This document shows, one piece after another, positions 31,859 through 44,097 of a stretch of DNA of 64,000 nucleotides. The notes beneath the pieces were generated by a model. The model worked only from the letters and a program-made list of their open reading frames with translations, ran no database searches and was not told the origin of the DNA. Location: the NCBI GenBank assembly GCA_039720395.1, contig CM077831.1:11113803-11177802 (forward strand), given 5' to 3'. The stretch comes from Liquidambar formosana. Its lineage: Eukaryota; Streptophyta; Magnoliopsida; Saxifragales; Altingiaceae. The first letter of the stretch is position 1. Every line of letters begins with the position of its first letter. The position numbers and the translations under genes are program-made.

Positions 31859-32685
31859 GTACCACAACCTCTTTGTACATCGAGTAGGGTATCTGTTGCA
31901 CCTGAGAGATATGGATTTCTCAACCATAAAGCAGAGGAATTGTTCCTTGGTGATAGAGAACAACCAGATGACCCTACTACTTATGGACAGGCGATTTCGA
32001 CTATTGATTCGAACAAATGGCTAGAAGCTATGAAGTTCGAAATGGACTTTATGTATTCCAACAAAATTTGGACTTTAGTTGATCCACTAGAAAGTATAGT
32101 ACCTATTGGCTGCAAATAGATCTTCAAGAGGAAGATAGGCTTAGATGGAAAGATAGAGACCTACAAGGCTAGGCTAGTAGCGAAAGGTTACCGACAAAGA
32201 CATGGAATTGACTATGAGGAAACCTTCTCGCCAGTGGCTATACTTAAGTCCATTAGGATCTTGTTAGCTATAGCTGCACACTATGATTATGAGATATGGC
32301 AATTGGATGTAAAGACCACCTTCCTTAATGGCAACATTGAAGAAGACATTTATATGCAGCAACTTAAAGGTTTTACATCCAGTGGTGAGGACCACAAAGT
32401 GTGCAAGCTACAGCGGTCCATTTATGGACTTAAACAAGCTTCTAGAAGTTGGAACATCCGATTCAATAAGGCAATAAAATCGTTTAGTTTCTTACAGAAT
32501 ATGGATTAACCATATGTGTACAAGAAGGTTAGTGGGAGTGCAATCACCTTACTAGTCCTTTATGTTGATGACATTCTACTTACTGGGAATAATGTAGAGA
32601 TGTTATCAAAAGTGAAAGAATGGCTTTCACAGAATTTCTCCATGAAAGATTTGGGAGAAGCATCCTATATTCTGGGAATAAAGGT
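31859..32685 (+). pseudogene. Copia reverse transcriptase, 5' part
   Basis: Encodes WLEAMKFEMDFMYSNKIWTL, KARLVAKGYRQRHGIDYEET, LDVKTTFLNG and GLKQASRSWN. The active site LLVLYVDDILLTGN is intact. Stops at 32117-32119 (TAG after IGCK) and 32507-32509 (TAA before PYVYKK) break the frame. The gene is cut at GIKV by the solo Tat LTR at 32686 and resumes at 35369. Confidence 0.88.
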
Positions 32686-35368
32686 TGTGAACCCACGAAA
32701 AAGAGCGCGGAGCCCACAAGGGTTTGGCAAAAATATATATAGGGGGGTTTAAAGACAACAAACAAAAAGGGAGTCGCCACCTCATTTTTTAGGGAAAAGA
32801 GGAAAACCACAAAAATGTTTTATTTTCAAAACCACATGACTCCATTAAAGGAAAAGCAAAGTCTTTGAAACCAGAAAATTGGATCCGGGGGCTAAGTTAC
32901 GACGTGGGAAGGTTCTGGGCAAAAACCCATAGGCACCCACATCGCCCGAGTTGGTCTCTTAATTTGATTGGGCTAACTTAATATCTTTTCCGCTCAAATA
33001 TCATCATATATCATCACAAGGCAGCATGCATATCATATATTCCATCGAATCATCTCATGCATAATCAAACAAACAAAACAAAACAGAAAAAAGAAGAAAA
33101 GAAAAGAAAAACCTAGGATACTTGGATCCTAGGACGGACTTGAGCCTCACGAAGAGCGCCTACGTACCATGCAGCGAAATACATGGATCAAAGTCCACGT
33201 AGTTCGAAAAGAATAGGGTTACAACCTAATACAAACCTATGGTAAATACCCTAGGTTTCCTCATTTGAAAATACATCGATTAATCCAAAACTGAAAACTT
33301 CCACAAGAGGAAAACTTTGATAAAAACCAGAATTTATTATTGAAGGAAACCCTTGATAATTACCATAAACTTGTATTAAGAAGTAACCCTAGGAGGGAGA
33401 AGAGAAAAGAAAGAAAAAGAAAGGTGAATTGGGGCACCTTCAAACCCTACTTACCTGAGCGCACAAGCTCCTAGCATTAGCCATTTCAGACCATAGCAGC
33501 CCTATTTGCAATAGGACAAGCATTGTACCTGTTTGTACCCTTACAAGTGCACAAAATCATGCAAATAAAGCAATATGCAAATCTGGACAGAACCTTGACA
33601 AGGCCTAAAATCATCCATTTATCATGCAAACAACAAGAATAATGAATAACTAAGGACCCTAACTCAATACTACATGCAATGACTCGACTAACATGCATAA
33701 AAACCTATGAAATATACTATATGAATGCAAACCTAGCATGATTCAACTATATGCAGCATATATAGAATGATTATGATGAGCAACAACCCAAAAAACTAAG
33801 CTAAACATGCTGTATAAGACCTACGCGATTTCAGGGTTATCGAAACCCTAATCTCACAACTATGCATTAAAACCTATGAAACGACTCTAAGACATGCTCA
33901 AATTATCATGAACATCATTCATATAGCATATACTAACTAACAGGAGCATCAATTCATGATAATAATCATAGCAACCTAAACATGTGAACTATGCATGATT
34001 TAAGAGGATAAAAAGAGTAATACTTTCAAATCCCTAGCAAACCAGGGATTATCAAGCATATAAAGCCATGAACTATCCTAAAATGATTCATATAACATCA
34101 CATAGACATTGAATTCCATCCATAAGAAGAACAATTGCATGCACCATAACTATCCTAGAAGAAGAAGAAGAAAGAGAAGAAGGAGAAGCAGAAATTCATG
34201 TTCAGCATTCAAGGGATAGGCTTACCTCTTGTAGACTCTTCCTTGTCTTCAAACCTCTTGTTTCCTTGCTTGCTTGGGGTTGAAGAGCCTCCTCTTGAAG
34301 TCCTTCTAGCTCTCCAAACTCGTAGCTCCCTCTCTCTCTAAGTGTAAAGTGCAATTAACCTCCCCTATGTGCTGAATATCATGTCCTTTATATAGAGAAC
34401 TGACCCCCTAAACCAATGGCTAGGATTAATTCACTAAATAATGATCCTAGGGCTATTAGAGACTCTCTTGGTGCTCAAAAAACTCAAACCTACACACTCC
34501 TAAGCTCAGACAAGTTGTTTTGGCGGAGGAAACCGTCAAAAGAGGGATAGAAGAGTCAGAGTTTGACTTAAAGAAGGACTCCTCGGGTGACCAACTAGGC
34601 CTGGACGGTTAGCCGTCTGGGCCCAGGACAGCTAACCGTCCAGCCCCGGACGGTTACCCGAGGGTCCTCTATTTTTTCTCCGATTTTGACTTCCACTTGC
34701 TTCAGAAGTCCTAAAATCTTCAAATTAAGTCCGATTTTGACGAAATAAAAGCCAAAACGACCGTGTTTCGAAGGGGAACACATTTTTAAGTATTTTGGGA
34801 CAAAAATCCTCAACCATGGGTGCATGGTTGGGTTTTACAAAGGTGGTTAACCATGGTGCTTCACCGTCGCTAAGCTGGGTTTGTACACAAGGTCGAACCG
34901 AATGCTTTCCCAATCGAAAATTGATCTTTCTAAACATATTTAGGACATAAATAAAGCCCAATTGAAGTTAATTGAGAGAAAATTGGTTGGGTCTTATGAG
35001 TCAATTTGAGCAAACCAAGAAAGGGTCTTTTAGCCAACCCGAACCATTACGAGCCGAATTGATCTTAAACCATTATTTCATGAAACTGAACCTATATATG
35101 GACTCTATATAACCATATGAACTTGATGGGATGACTCGGGATTCATTCCAAGGTCAAATGGAAAATATATGGCTTAAAAGACGATTATGCCCTTCGAGTC
35201 GCAAAAGTTCTTATTGACCATCGAAATGAACTCCAAATCACTTCAAAATTCATACACATGATATTCAATGCCATAGAAACTCAATGCAAAAGACTAGACT
35301 CAAAAAGGACTCAAAATCCTACATGAAATGATATGTCCTAGCTAAGGTGACAAAAATGGGGTGTGACA
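32686..35368 (-). mobile_element. Solo Tat LTR in the copia RT, target duplication AAGGT
   Basis: 2,683 bp, plus-strand ends TGTGAACCC and GGTGTGACA. AAGGT lies directly on both sides (32681-32685 and 35369-35373). No internal sequence remains, so it is a solo LTR. It carries the two-stem motif (33160-33202), hairpin (33112-33133), TATA box (34387-34394, minus) and GC palindrome (34584-34660, one base longer than the others). It lacks the 334-bp segment seen at 18263. Confidence 0.95.
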
Positions 35369-36197
35369 AAGGTCTATAGAGATAGATCTAAAAGGATGCT
35401 AGGTCTCTCCTAATCGTTGTACATAGACAAGATTTTGAAAAGGTTAAATTTAGAAGATTCCAAGAGAGGTCTAATTCCTGTTAGGCATGGAATCAAGTTG
35501 TCTAAAAACATGGCCCCTAAAACTCCAGAGGAGATTAAATACCTGAAAAAGATTTCCTATGCTTTTGCAGTAGGGAGTCTAATGTATGCTATATTATATA
35601 CAAAACAAGATATTGGTTATGTTGTAAGTGTTACAAGAAGATATTAGGCAGACCCAGGTAAGAAACACTGGGAAGCGGTCAAGGCTATCCTTAAGTACTT
35701 GAGAAGAACTAAGGACTTATGCCTTATCTATAGAGAAAGAAACTTAGAAGTGGTTGGTTATACAGGACTCAGATTTTCAATCTGACAATGATAATAAGAA
35801 ATCAACATTGGGATATGTTTTCATCTTGAATGATGGAGTTATAAGTTGGAGGAGCTGTAAATAAGATGTTACAGCAAACTCTACTACAATGGCTAAGTAC
35901 ATTGCTACATCAGAGGCTGCAAAGGAAGCTATTTAGATGAAGAAGTTAATTACTGAACTAGGAATAGTTCCTGCCATTGAGAAGCCCTTACTATTGTTTT
36001 GTGACAACAACAAGGCTATTGCTCAAGCTAAGGAACCACGGTCTCATCAAAAGTCCAAACACATTAAGCGACGATTTCATATGATTAGAGAGATCATTGG
36101 AAGAGGTGATATTTGCATACAGAAGATTAATACAATAGAGAATGTAGCAAACCCCTTCACTAAAGCTATGACCCAAGTGCAGTTGGATCACCATTGA
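35369..36197 (+). pseudogene. Copia RT end and RNase H, decayed
   Basis: Continues the RT: YIDKILKRLNLEDSKRGLIP, then KKISYAFAVGSLMYA and IGYVVSVTRRY. A TAG at 35645 and multiple later stops and frame changes cross the RNase H, whose acidic motif region near 35760 is disrupted. The last frame 35937-36197 retains CDNNKAIAQAKEPRSHQKSK and HIKRRFHMIREI, typical of the copia pol C-terminus. Confidence 0.85.
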
Positions 36198-36239
36198 TAG
36201 GAAATGGATATTAGATACATAGTGGATTGGCTATAGTGC

Positions 36240-36250
36240 AAGTGGGAGAT
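36240..36250 (+). other. Polypurine tract of the plus-strand copia element
   Basis: AAGTGGGAGAT directly before the LTR start TGTTAG. The inverted equivalent ATCTCCCACTT follows the left LTR of C2 at 51295. Confidence 0.9.
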
Positions 36251-37916
36251 TGTTAGTGTTATGCCCTAGAGCCAATCATAGAGATGATTGTTTAGGGATA
36301 AGAAACAATTATTTGATTTCATTTATGTATGTCACATTTATTATTGAATTAATAAAAGGGTTTATTCTATTATGTTTATATGCATCATTTATATTTACAT
36401 AATATGTCCATGGAGTTAGAGTTGAGAATATGAAATTACAAAGAGTTATAATTTTGAGACTGTAAATATATCTCTATACTAAACTCCTAAATAATCCCTA
36501 GTTGAAGGTTCACTATGATGGACAGTAATGAACCATTGGACCAGCACTTATTAGGTTGACTTTATAGGAGGATAGCTGGTCTGAAGCTATTTGTATGGAG
36601 ACACTATAACCAACAAGTGGGTGCCTGTTACTAGAATAAGTACACGGAATGTGACCAAAGATATGAGATCAACTGAGTAGAGTTTTAACCTGCCTGTCAA
36701 TCAATTTCTCATTGTTATAATGGTACAAGTAATCCTTAGACTTGAGACACCATAGTTGTTTTATGCATATAGTTTTAGAAGTTTGATAACACTAAGTGCA
36801 GATCCTTACAGGGATCTGCAAAGGTGTTCATTGGCCCTACTGCTATATGTATGAAGGCATGTGAGTGATCAATAAGGAATCCATCACTCTTAAGAAAAAG
36901 AGAGAGAATGACTCATATAGCATTCATAATAACTCATTGAGTCCATGGCCATGGTAGGATGAATATGGAAAGGAGTTTCCATAAGTTCATCATTGAGTTG
37001 ATATTCATGAATGAGTATAAAGTAATTAAACCAGGGACTTGACAGACTTCTATGTCCTATTGGTTCAATTGGAAACATTGTGTAGATGGAAGGATGTAAT
37101 TGTAACCTATAAACTATAACAGAAGGGTTCTATGTAAGATACCAATTCACCTCTTCAAGGACAACACCATGAGCCATATGCTAGGTGTTACTCATGGTTA
37201 GTAGAAGACCTAATTGATATAAATGAGTTATAATTAATTAGGGAATTGGAAGGAGTTCCAATTAAACCCTTAATGGAAAGAGTTCCATTGTGCATGCCTT
37301 GTGCTATTCCTACTACTTGATGATGTGAACTCAATGGGTCACACACTAATCATGCTAAGAGAGTTTTAAAGTCTAAGAGAAAAAAGGTATAAGTGAATAA
37401 AAGAATAGTTCTTTGAGGCCTAGTTTGTATTTGATATAAACAAGATGGGTTATTGTGCAATTTAGGGAAATTGCACAAAACCCTAAATAGGGTATCTTCC
37501 TTGGTTGGCCCCCCTTAGTGGGTGATATATAAGTCACACTTATGTGTAACTTGGCATAACACCCTTGCTCATTTACCCTAGCCGTCTAACCCATTAGAGG
37601 TTCTTCTTCTCTCTCTCTTTTCTTCTCCACATCTAGCAAGAACAAGGAAGAAGGAAAGAAGGACTTGAAGCTCAAGCTAGGCGTGGATACCATTAGAAGC
37701 AATACATTTGGATTGCTATTATGCTACTGTCCAGAATCGAAGCTTAAAGCAAAAAGGAGAAGACTTTCATACTGTAAGTAATTCTACCCTTTTGTAATTA
37801 GGGTTTTTATTTATATTGAAGTATAGTTAGATTCATGGGCTATGGAATCGATTAGGAAAAGTTTTGTTATTCAATTCATTCCACACTTTTTTTTCTTTCT
37901 AGTTTGATTCCCAATA
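36251..37916 (+). repeat. 3' LTR of the plus-strand Angela-like element
   Basis: 1,666 bp from TGTTAGTGTTATGCCC to CCCAATA; the last bases are mutated from the CAACA seen in the other copies. TATA box at 37526-37532. The flanking CCTTAAATAC matches the flank of fragment A at 24142. Confidence 0.9.
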
Positions 37917-38674
37917 CCTTAAATACAGCACCTAATCTCAATGTCATCGGTTTTGTAGGAGGAGGGGCCTGCTTTATTTTCCCCTTTTCGATTGCGCTCT
38001 TTTTCTTCAAAGCATCCCTTAACTCGTTGCCCAAACCTTTCTTCAGTTGCTTTCCCTTCAATGTGGGAACCTAAATGGAGACGGGTGCTTGGTCACCCAT
38101 TGCACCCCTTTCAGCAGCTTCCTCTGTAACTTCGCCTAGCCGAGAACTCAATTCAAGGGCAAGGAACGCGCCTAAGTTCTTCTTGGGTTTAGAGCCAACT
38201 AAGGGATAGCCCTCGCGGATGCTGGTGTAGAGAAATGATCTGTATTGAAGTTTGTACTTTAATAAAACATGGGTAGCCTGAGCAGTTCCATCCCCTCAGT
38301 ATGCCAAAACTTTCTCAATGTCAGCTTCTCGAACCTGTGCGGGTCTCTCGAAAGCAGCTGCTGCTCTAAAAGGAAAGAAAGAATTTTAAGTCTAGTGAAT
38401 CTTTGTAAGAATGGCCCAAGAGCAAAAAGAAGAAGAAACCAAGGATACTCATGCGGCTCCCTAGGTTCTCGGGGACATCTTTGGCCCTTGGTATTGAGCA
38501 TCCCTACTTCAAAATCTCCATAGATAAACATGAGATCAGACTGATATTCTTGACTACTGTCAGGAATATGCGTGACTAACACTTTGTTAGTCTCTTGAAC
38601 CTTGAGATAGTACAAGCCTCCTATTGCCCGAGTCAAGGTATAGCAGCTCATTATCTCGTCTACCCCTAGTTAGG
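37917..38674 (-). pseudogene. Gypsy-type transposon ORF fragment, copy 2
   Basis: Diverged duplicate of 24142-24900. The minus-strand frame 38651-38259 has SCYTLTRAIGGLYYLKVQ and SDLMFIYGDFEVGMLN, then the equivalent of the splice-like gap, here ATGAGT where copy 1 has GTGAGT. The piece 38061-37917 is basic. It ends where the next LTR begins. Confidence 0.55.
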
Positions 38675-38699
38675 TGTAATAACCTATGAATATATTTAT

Positions 38700-38775
38700 T
38701 AAAAAAAAAAAAAAAAAAACCAAACAAACAAACATAATAATAATAATAAATAAATAAATAAATAAATAAATAAAA
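38700..38775. repeat. Poly-A / AAAC / AAT / AAAT microsatellite
   Basis: A run of about 19 A followed by short AAAC, ATA and AAAT repeats, near the LTR start. Simple-sequence DNA. Confidence 0.95.
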
Positions 38776-39499
38776 ATTTTGCTGTCAAGCAAGCAGGAGG
38801 TGGAGGGAAGAGGGGAAGCGGTGGTGCATGAACACCGACCACTCCTTCCCTTGATATATATATCTTTATAGCACTAAGTCAGCAGAATATGCAGAGAACA
38901 AAGAGAGAAAGAGAGAAGGAATGAGAGAAAGACATAGAGAGAGAACCCATTTAGAAACAACGGAATAGGAAATTTCAAATTCTAGCTAAAGGCTTAGAAT
39001 TGAATTTGCAATCCTCAATTTCAGGTGAGGTTTGTCTCCGATTAGCAGTGAATGTTTGTCCTTTAGAAAGAATTTAAGTAGTTTTGAAGTTTGAGCATGT
39101 GTTGAAGCTTAAATACCCATTAATGGCTTCCAAGAAACTTAGAAAATTCTTATCTTTTGTATATGATCAGTGTTTAGCTATGAAACTTTTACTGGATATA
39201 TCTAATAGTATGGAGAAAAAGTTGGTAAAATTTGGTGATTTAACTCAAAGTATGTTGGGAGAAACAATTACAAAACAGAAATAGAGTTTTTCTCACTTTC
39301 AGGAAATGTTTTTAACTTTAGCTCACCTTTTTCATTTTTAACAAATACTAGATGCTGAAAGCTTTTCATAGACACCAAATTCGTAAAATTTGGTTGAGAA
39401 ATGAAGCCTGTGGAAATTTTTAAAGTTCTGTAAAATTCAAGGAAACATAGCAGAAAATCAGAGAAAATGAAGGAAGAGGATGAACAGTTGATACGGGTT

Positions 39500-39623
39500 G
39501 ACCCGATCTGACCCGATTTGACTCGGGTTTGACCAATTTTGACCCGATTTGGCTAATTTTGACCCAATTTGATTTGATTTGGGCAATTTTGACCCGATTT
39601 GACCAATTTTGACCCGGTTTGAC
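39500..39623. repeat. 10-bp minisatellite, GACCCGATTT family
   Basis: About twelve consecutive units near-exactly 10 bp long: GACCCGATTT, GACCAATTTT, GGCTAATTTT, GACCCAATTT, GATTTGATTT and so on, with one 11-bp unit. Many junctions create TTGACC or TTGACT, the W-box core bound by plant WRKY factors. Confidence 0.9.
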
Positions 39624-40734
39624 GTAGAATTATTTCTAAATTTCTATAAAAATAAAAATAATAGTTTATTGGAAAGTTAAGGCATTGTTTGGTTGAACAT
39701 AAATGTATTTTACATTAAAAGTACATAAAATCTTCATATTAAGTCCGATAATGTTGAAACTTGAACCATAATGCTCTTATTAAAGAGCACTACAATCTAG
39801 TTCAATTTGACTAAATTTCATGAAGTTTGAAATTTATTGAATCAAATGACCATTTTGCCTTTTTGTATGAAAATGGTATAAATGAACTCCAAATTTAGTT
39901 TTCTTAAACCATAAAATTTCTTTTATTGATATATTGTTCGATTGTTGTTTTTGTAGTAAAAAGTTTATATAATTGGAATTGATTATGCATGAGAACTTTG
40001 AGAAATACCCATAAGCATGTTATATATTTACATTGAGAAGTTATTACATGTTGTTGAGAAGTTGAGTATATTTGATAATGCATGAGAAGTATGCATGAGC
40101 AATTTATTCATTTACATTGAGAAAATTATATATGTTAAGAAGTTGAGAAGAAACGATTGGGGTAGAGATTACCCTACAGTTAGTGCACTAATATGCCATA
40201 TCATTTTTGAGGGCAAGGCCAGTGATATGGTATACACACATGATGAGCGGTGTGTGCTGTGGTCGTAAATAGTATGTTTTGTATGAGTAGACAAACATGC
40301 TATTAAATTTTATTTCCATATGAGTAGTTGCATTGAGAACATGCATATTAAGTTGTATTTTTAAATGATTTATATTGAGTTGATATGTGATTTATTATGT
40401 GATAAACCTCATTGAGCCATTGATAGCTCACGGTGTTATTTTAATAACATCCTACAGGAATAGAGAACCAGTAATGGAAGGGAGATCGAGCAAATTTGAA
40501 AGTGGAAAAACTTTTTTTTATGTAAATATAAGTTTAGAGAATTTGAACTTTTGAACTGTTTAGTTGTTTGCATTTTGAGAAGTTGTAATACCTTTAAGTA
40601 GTTATGTTGTAAATGAAGGTATTTTCCAATTATTTAGTTTGATATACGTGAGAATGTTTAGTTATAGAGAAGTGTTAGTTCTGTCACCACCTCATTAGGC
40701 TATGAGAAGGCTATTTTTGGGGCGTGACAGATTT

Positions 40735-40747
40735 TGGTATCAGAACC
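40735..40747 (+). other. Primer-binding site of the unassigned Ty3-like element
   Basis: TGGTATCAGAACC, five bases after the LTR end, one base from the standard tRNA-iMet site. Confidence 0.85.
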
Positions 40748-40814
40748 TAGGTTTAGGCTAAAACATTTGAACTTTTGAGATGATGTTGGACTAACATTTT
40801 CTAATTATGACAAG

Positions 40815-41384
40815 ATGCCATTAGAAGGATATAATCGTTATGGAGGTTTCATAATGGGACCATGGGATGTCATACCTAGGGACCCAAATAGACTGAGAAA
40901 GGTGATGCTAGAAGATGCTCGTCAAGCCATCTTTGACAAAGCCTATAGTGTCACCATGGATTTGCAGGATGCTCTAGTATATGAACCAGGGTTAGCAAGC
41001 CGAATAACAAATTACTATTTAGATCTTATGAGTCACAAACATAGTATATTCCAATCTATGGCAAGCAGATGGTCAGTTGGTTGAACAGGTAATGCATGAT
41101 GTACATTATGCTATATATGGACAGCAGGGACAGAGGGTCCAGCCACCACCGACACCCGAGATTCCTGTTCAGCTACCTGTTGGTGATCCTCAGCTTCCTA
41201 TGGAGGAAGAGTTACCACCACTACAGCCCCCACAGCCTGAGGTCCCACTTGTTTTAGAGGTGCCAGAGATACCTCCCATAGTTATAGATATATCATCTGA
41301 TTCAGAGACTGATGAGGAGGATCCAGATGAGGAGCCTGAGGAGGTATCATATCAGGCATCTTCTAGTGGATCTGAGTATAGGCT
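40815..41384 (+). pseudogene. Start of gag of the unassigned Ty3-like element
   Basis: ATG at 40815 opens YGGFIMGPWDVIPRDPNRLR and continues to about 41070. One frame change there leads into VEQVMHDVHYAIYGQQGQ and a proline- and acid-rich stretch (PPTPEIPVQLP, SSDSETDEEDPDEE). The Tat LTR at 41385 cuts it off; the rest of the element is not seen. Placement right after LTR and primer site makes it gag or a pre-gag ORF. I do not recognise the domain. Confidence 0.5.
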
Positions 41385-44097
41385 TGTGAACCCCGGAAAT
41401 TGGGCCCACAAGGGTTGGCGAAAAAGAAAAGAATTTGGGGTTTGAAAAAGAAAAGGAGTCGCCACCTTATTTTTTAAAGGAAACAAGGAAAACCCTAAAA
41501 ATAGTTTGTTTTAGGAAAACAATTTGAATGACTCCATGTTTAAGAAGGAAAGGCAAAAACAGTCTTTTGGAAACCAAAGAAATCGGGGATTCGGAGGCTA
41601 AGTTATGACATGGGAAGGTTCTAGGCAAAGCCTATAGGCACCCATGTCACCTTTTCGGTCTCTCGGTTTATTTGGGCTAAATTAAGATCTTTTCCATACA
41701 AAAATCAGCAAGTATATCATCACAAGAATTGCATGCATATCATATATTCCATTCATCCATCCATGCATAACAAACAAATAAAAACAGAAAATATAAAATA
41801 AAATACAAAAAGACCCAGGATACTTGGATCCTAGAACGGACTTGAGCCTCACGAAGAGTGCCTACATACCACGCAATGAAATACATGGATCAAAGTCCAC
41901 GTAGTTCGATTGGAACAGGGTTAGGTCCTAATATAAACCTATGGTAAAAACCCTAGGTTTCCTTATTTGAAAAAGAGTTGAATATGATTGATAAACCAAG
42001 TTTGAGTTTGGAAAGAAATCCATAATATGGAAACTTTAACAAAAACCAGAATTTTACTTAACAAGGAAACCTTTAATTATACCATAAACTCATATTAGGG
42101 AACAACCCTAAAGAGGGAGAAGAGAAAGAGTTAAGGAAGGGAAGTGAATTAGGGCACCTTCACACCCACTTACCTAAGCGTAATTACTCCAAGCATTAGC
42201 CATTTCAAGCATTGGCAGCCCTATTTTCCATAGGACAAATACCATACCTATTTGCACCCTTACACGTGCTCAAAACCATGCAAAAACACTAACATGCAAA
42301 TCTGGACAGAATAGTACCTAGGCCTAAAATCATCCACTAAACATGCCAATAGCAAAAACAACAAACTTTCATAAGCCCTAACATAATCCTAGAACCATAT
42401 TATGCATAAAAACCCTAGAATGAACTAACATGCATGCAAAAATATCATATTTACTCCATATGTAAAACATACACAGCAACTATGAAGAAAAAACAATGAA
42501 AAGGCTAAACTAACATGCTACATGAAAGCTAACATAAAACAAAAACACTCAAACCCTAAACTCACAAATATGCTTAAAAACATACAAGAGAAACTCTAAA
42601 CATGCTAAAATAAAACTAAACAGAACCCTAATCATGCATATTAACTAACGAAAGCAATAAAACATGATAAGAAATCCTAACACCAGCATGCAATGACACT
42701 ATCCTAAAACAAGGACGACAGGAGCACAAGAATCACAACTATGCATTGAAACCTATGCACTAACTCTAAAGCATGCAAAACTCATCAAGAACATCATCAA
42801 TATCACATGTATTAACTAATAGAAACCTCAATCCATGGTAGAAATCATAAGCATTGCATACAATAAAGCTATCCTACATGATACCCTAGCTTAAGCTTGA
42901 ATAGAGAAGGAAAATACCTTTAGGAAGCCTTCCTTGCTGCTATATGGACTCCCTCTTGCTCTTGTGGATGTCTTCAATCAATGTTCTCCAAGGCTATAGC
43001 AGGTCCTCTAGCTCTCCTTCAAGTCTCTCTCTCTTATTCTCTCTTAAACACTCAAATATTCATGCATAAAGTGGCTCCCCTTGTGCTGAAGCATAAGGGG
43101 GTATTTATAGAGTTCACTAAGGATAAACCAATGGCTGGGATTAAAACCCTAAAAATTAATCCAAGGGCTATTAGAGACCCCCTTGGGGCTTAAGTAACTC
43201 AGAAGTTACCAAAAATTAGAAGGAAACTCGTCCAAAAGAGCCCAAATACGTCAAAATAGGGAAGAGTCCGCTTCAGTAAGGAAATAGAGTGAAAATAGGA
43301 AAGTGGCCTCGGGTGACCACTAGGGCCTAGGCGGCTAGCCACCTAGGCCCAGGCGGCTAGCCGCCCAGGGCTGGGTGGTCACCCGAGCCCACTCCGGATT
43401 TTTGCCTATTTTTGACTCCTAATTCTTCTAAAAGTGTTTCAGGGGCCAAATTAACTCCGATTTTGATGAAACAAAAGCCAAAACGACCGTGTTTCGATGA
43501 GGAATACATTTTTGAACATTTTAGGGTGAAAACCACTAACCATGGGGGCATGGTTAGGTTTGAATAAGGCGGTTAACTGCTATGCTCTACCTTCGCTAAG
43601 CATAGGCATGCACATAGGGTCAAACCAAATGCTTTCCATATCAAAATTAACCTTTCTAAAACACTTTTGGGGATAAAATGATGACTAATTAAAGTCAAAT
43701 TGAAAGGATTTGATTGGTAATTGTGAGTCAATTAGAGCTAACCCAAAGGAAGGTCAATTAACCAACTTGAACTACACCGAGCCATTTTAATCCCGAGCCA
43801 TTGATTCATCAAATTGAACCTAGAAATACCTCATATGCATCCATATGAACTCCAATTGACAATTTGGAGATCATTTCAAGGTCAAATGAAAAGTTTGGGA
43901 CTTAAAAGACGATTATGCCCCTCAAGTCACAAAAGCTCTTATTATCCCTCAAGATCAACTCCGAATTGAACCAAAATTCATATCCATTGTCCTTGTGACT
44001 CTAGAAACCTAATGCAAGTGACTAGACTCAAAAACAAAACAAAAACATGCATGAAATGATGAGCCCTAGTAAGGTGGTGCAAAAATGGGGTGTGACA
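41385..44097 (-). repeat. 3' LTR of a minus-strand Tat element
   Basis: 2,713 bp; plus-strand ends TGTGAACCCCGG and GGGTGTGACA. No Tat primer site lies to its left, while on its right (44098) GAAGCCCCTC is the complement of a purine-rich tract, so it is a 3' LTR. It has a TATA box at 43102-43109 (minus) and GC palindrome at 43310-43385. The two-stem motif at about 41860-41903 has decayed at CpG sites. It interrupts the gag at 41384; I see no target duplication at the right, as expected for one LTR of a broken element. Confidence 0.85.

Larger units (their letters stand above)
26187..37916 (+). mobile_element. Angela-like copia element, plus strand, decayed and interrupted
   Basis: 5' LTR fragment (26187-26921), primer site, ~3 kb leader, gag, protease, integrase, RT, RNase H, polypurine tract and full 3' LTR (36251-37916). 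RT is interrupted by a solo Tat LTR at 32686-35368. Lineage is inferred from LTR start, primer site and pol similarity. It is the coding relative of the non-coding C1 and C2 copies. No target duplication is expected because the 5' LTR is truncated. Confidence 0.88.
38675..40729 (+). repeat. 5' LTR of an unassigned Ty3-like element
   Basis: About 2,055 bp, starting TGTAATAACC and ending GGGGCGTGACA, followed by a tRNA-Met primer site. It has no similarity I can see to the Tat or Angela LTRs. It contains an A-rich/AAAT microsatellite at 38700-38775 and a 10-bp minisatellite at 39500-39623. The left boundary is inferred from TG and the end of the previous homology. Only one copy is in the window. 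Confidence 0.7.

Noticed and set aside
38841..38880. TATA-like run GATATATATATC as promoter of the third LTR
   Set aside because: It lies very near the LTR start in simple AT sequence and cannot be compared with another copy, so I did not call it.
39084..39284. 66-codon ORF in the third LTR family
   Set aside because: Short, inside an LTR, no recognisable motif; could be chance in AT-rich sequence.
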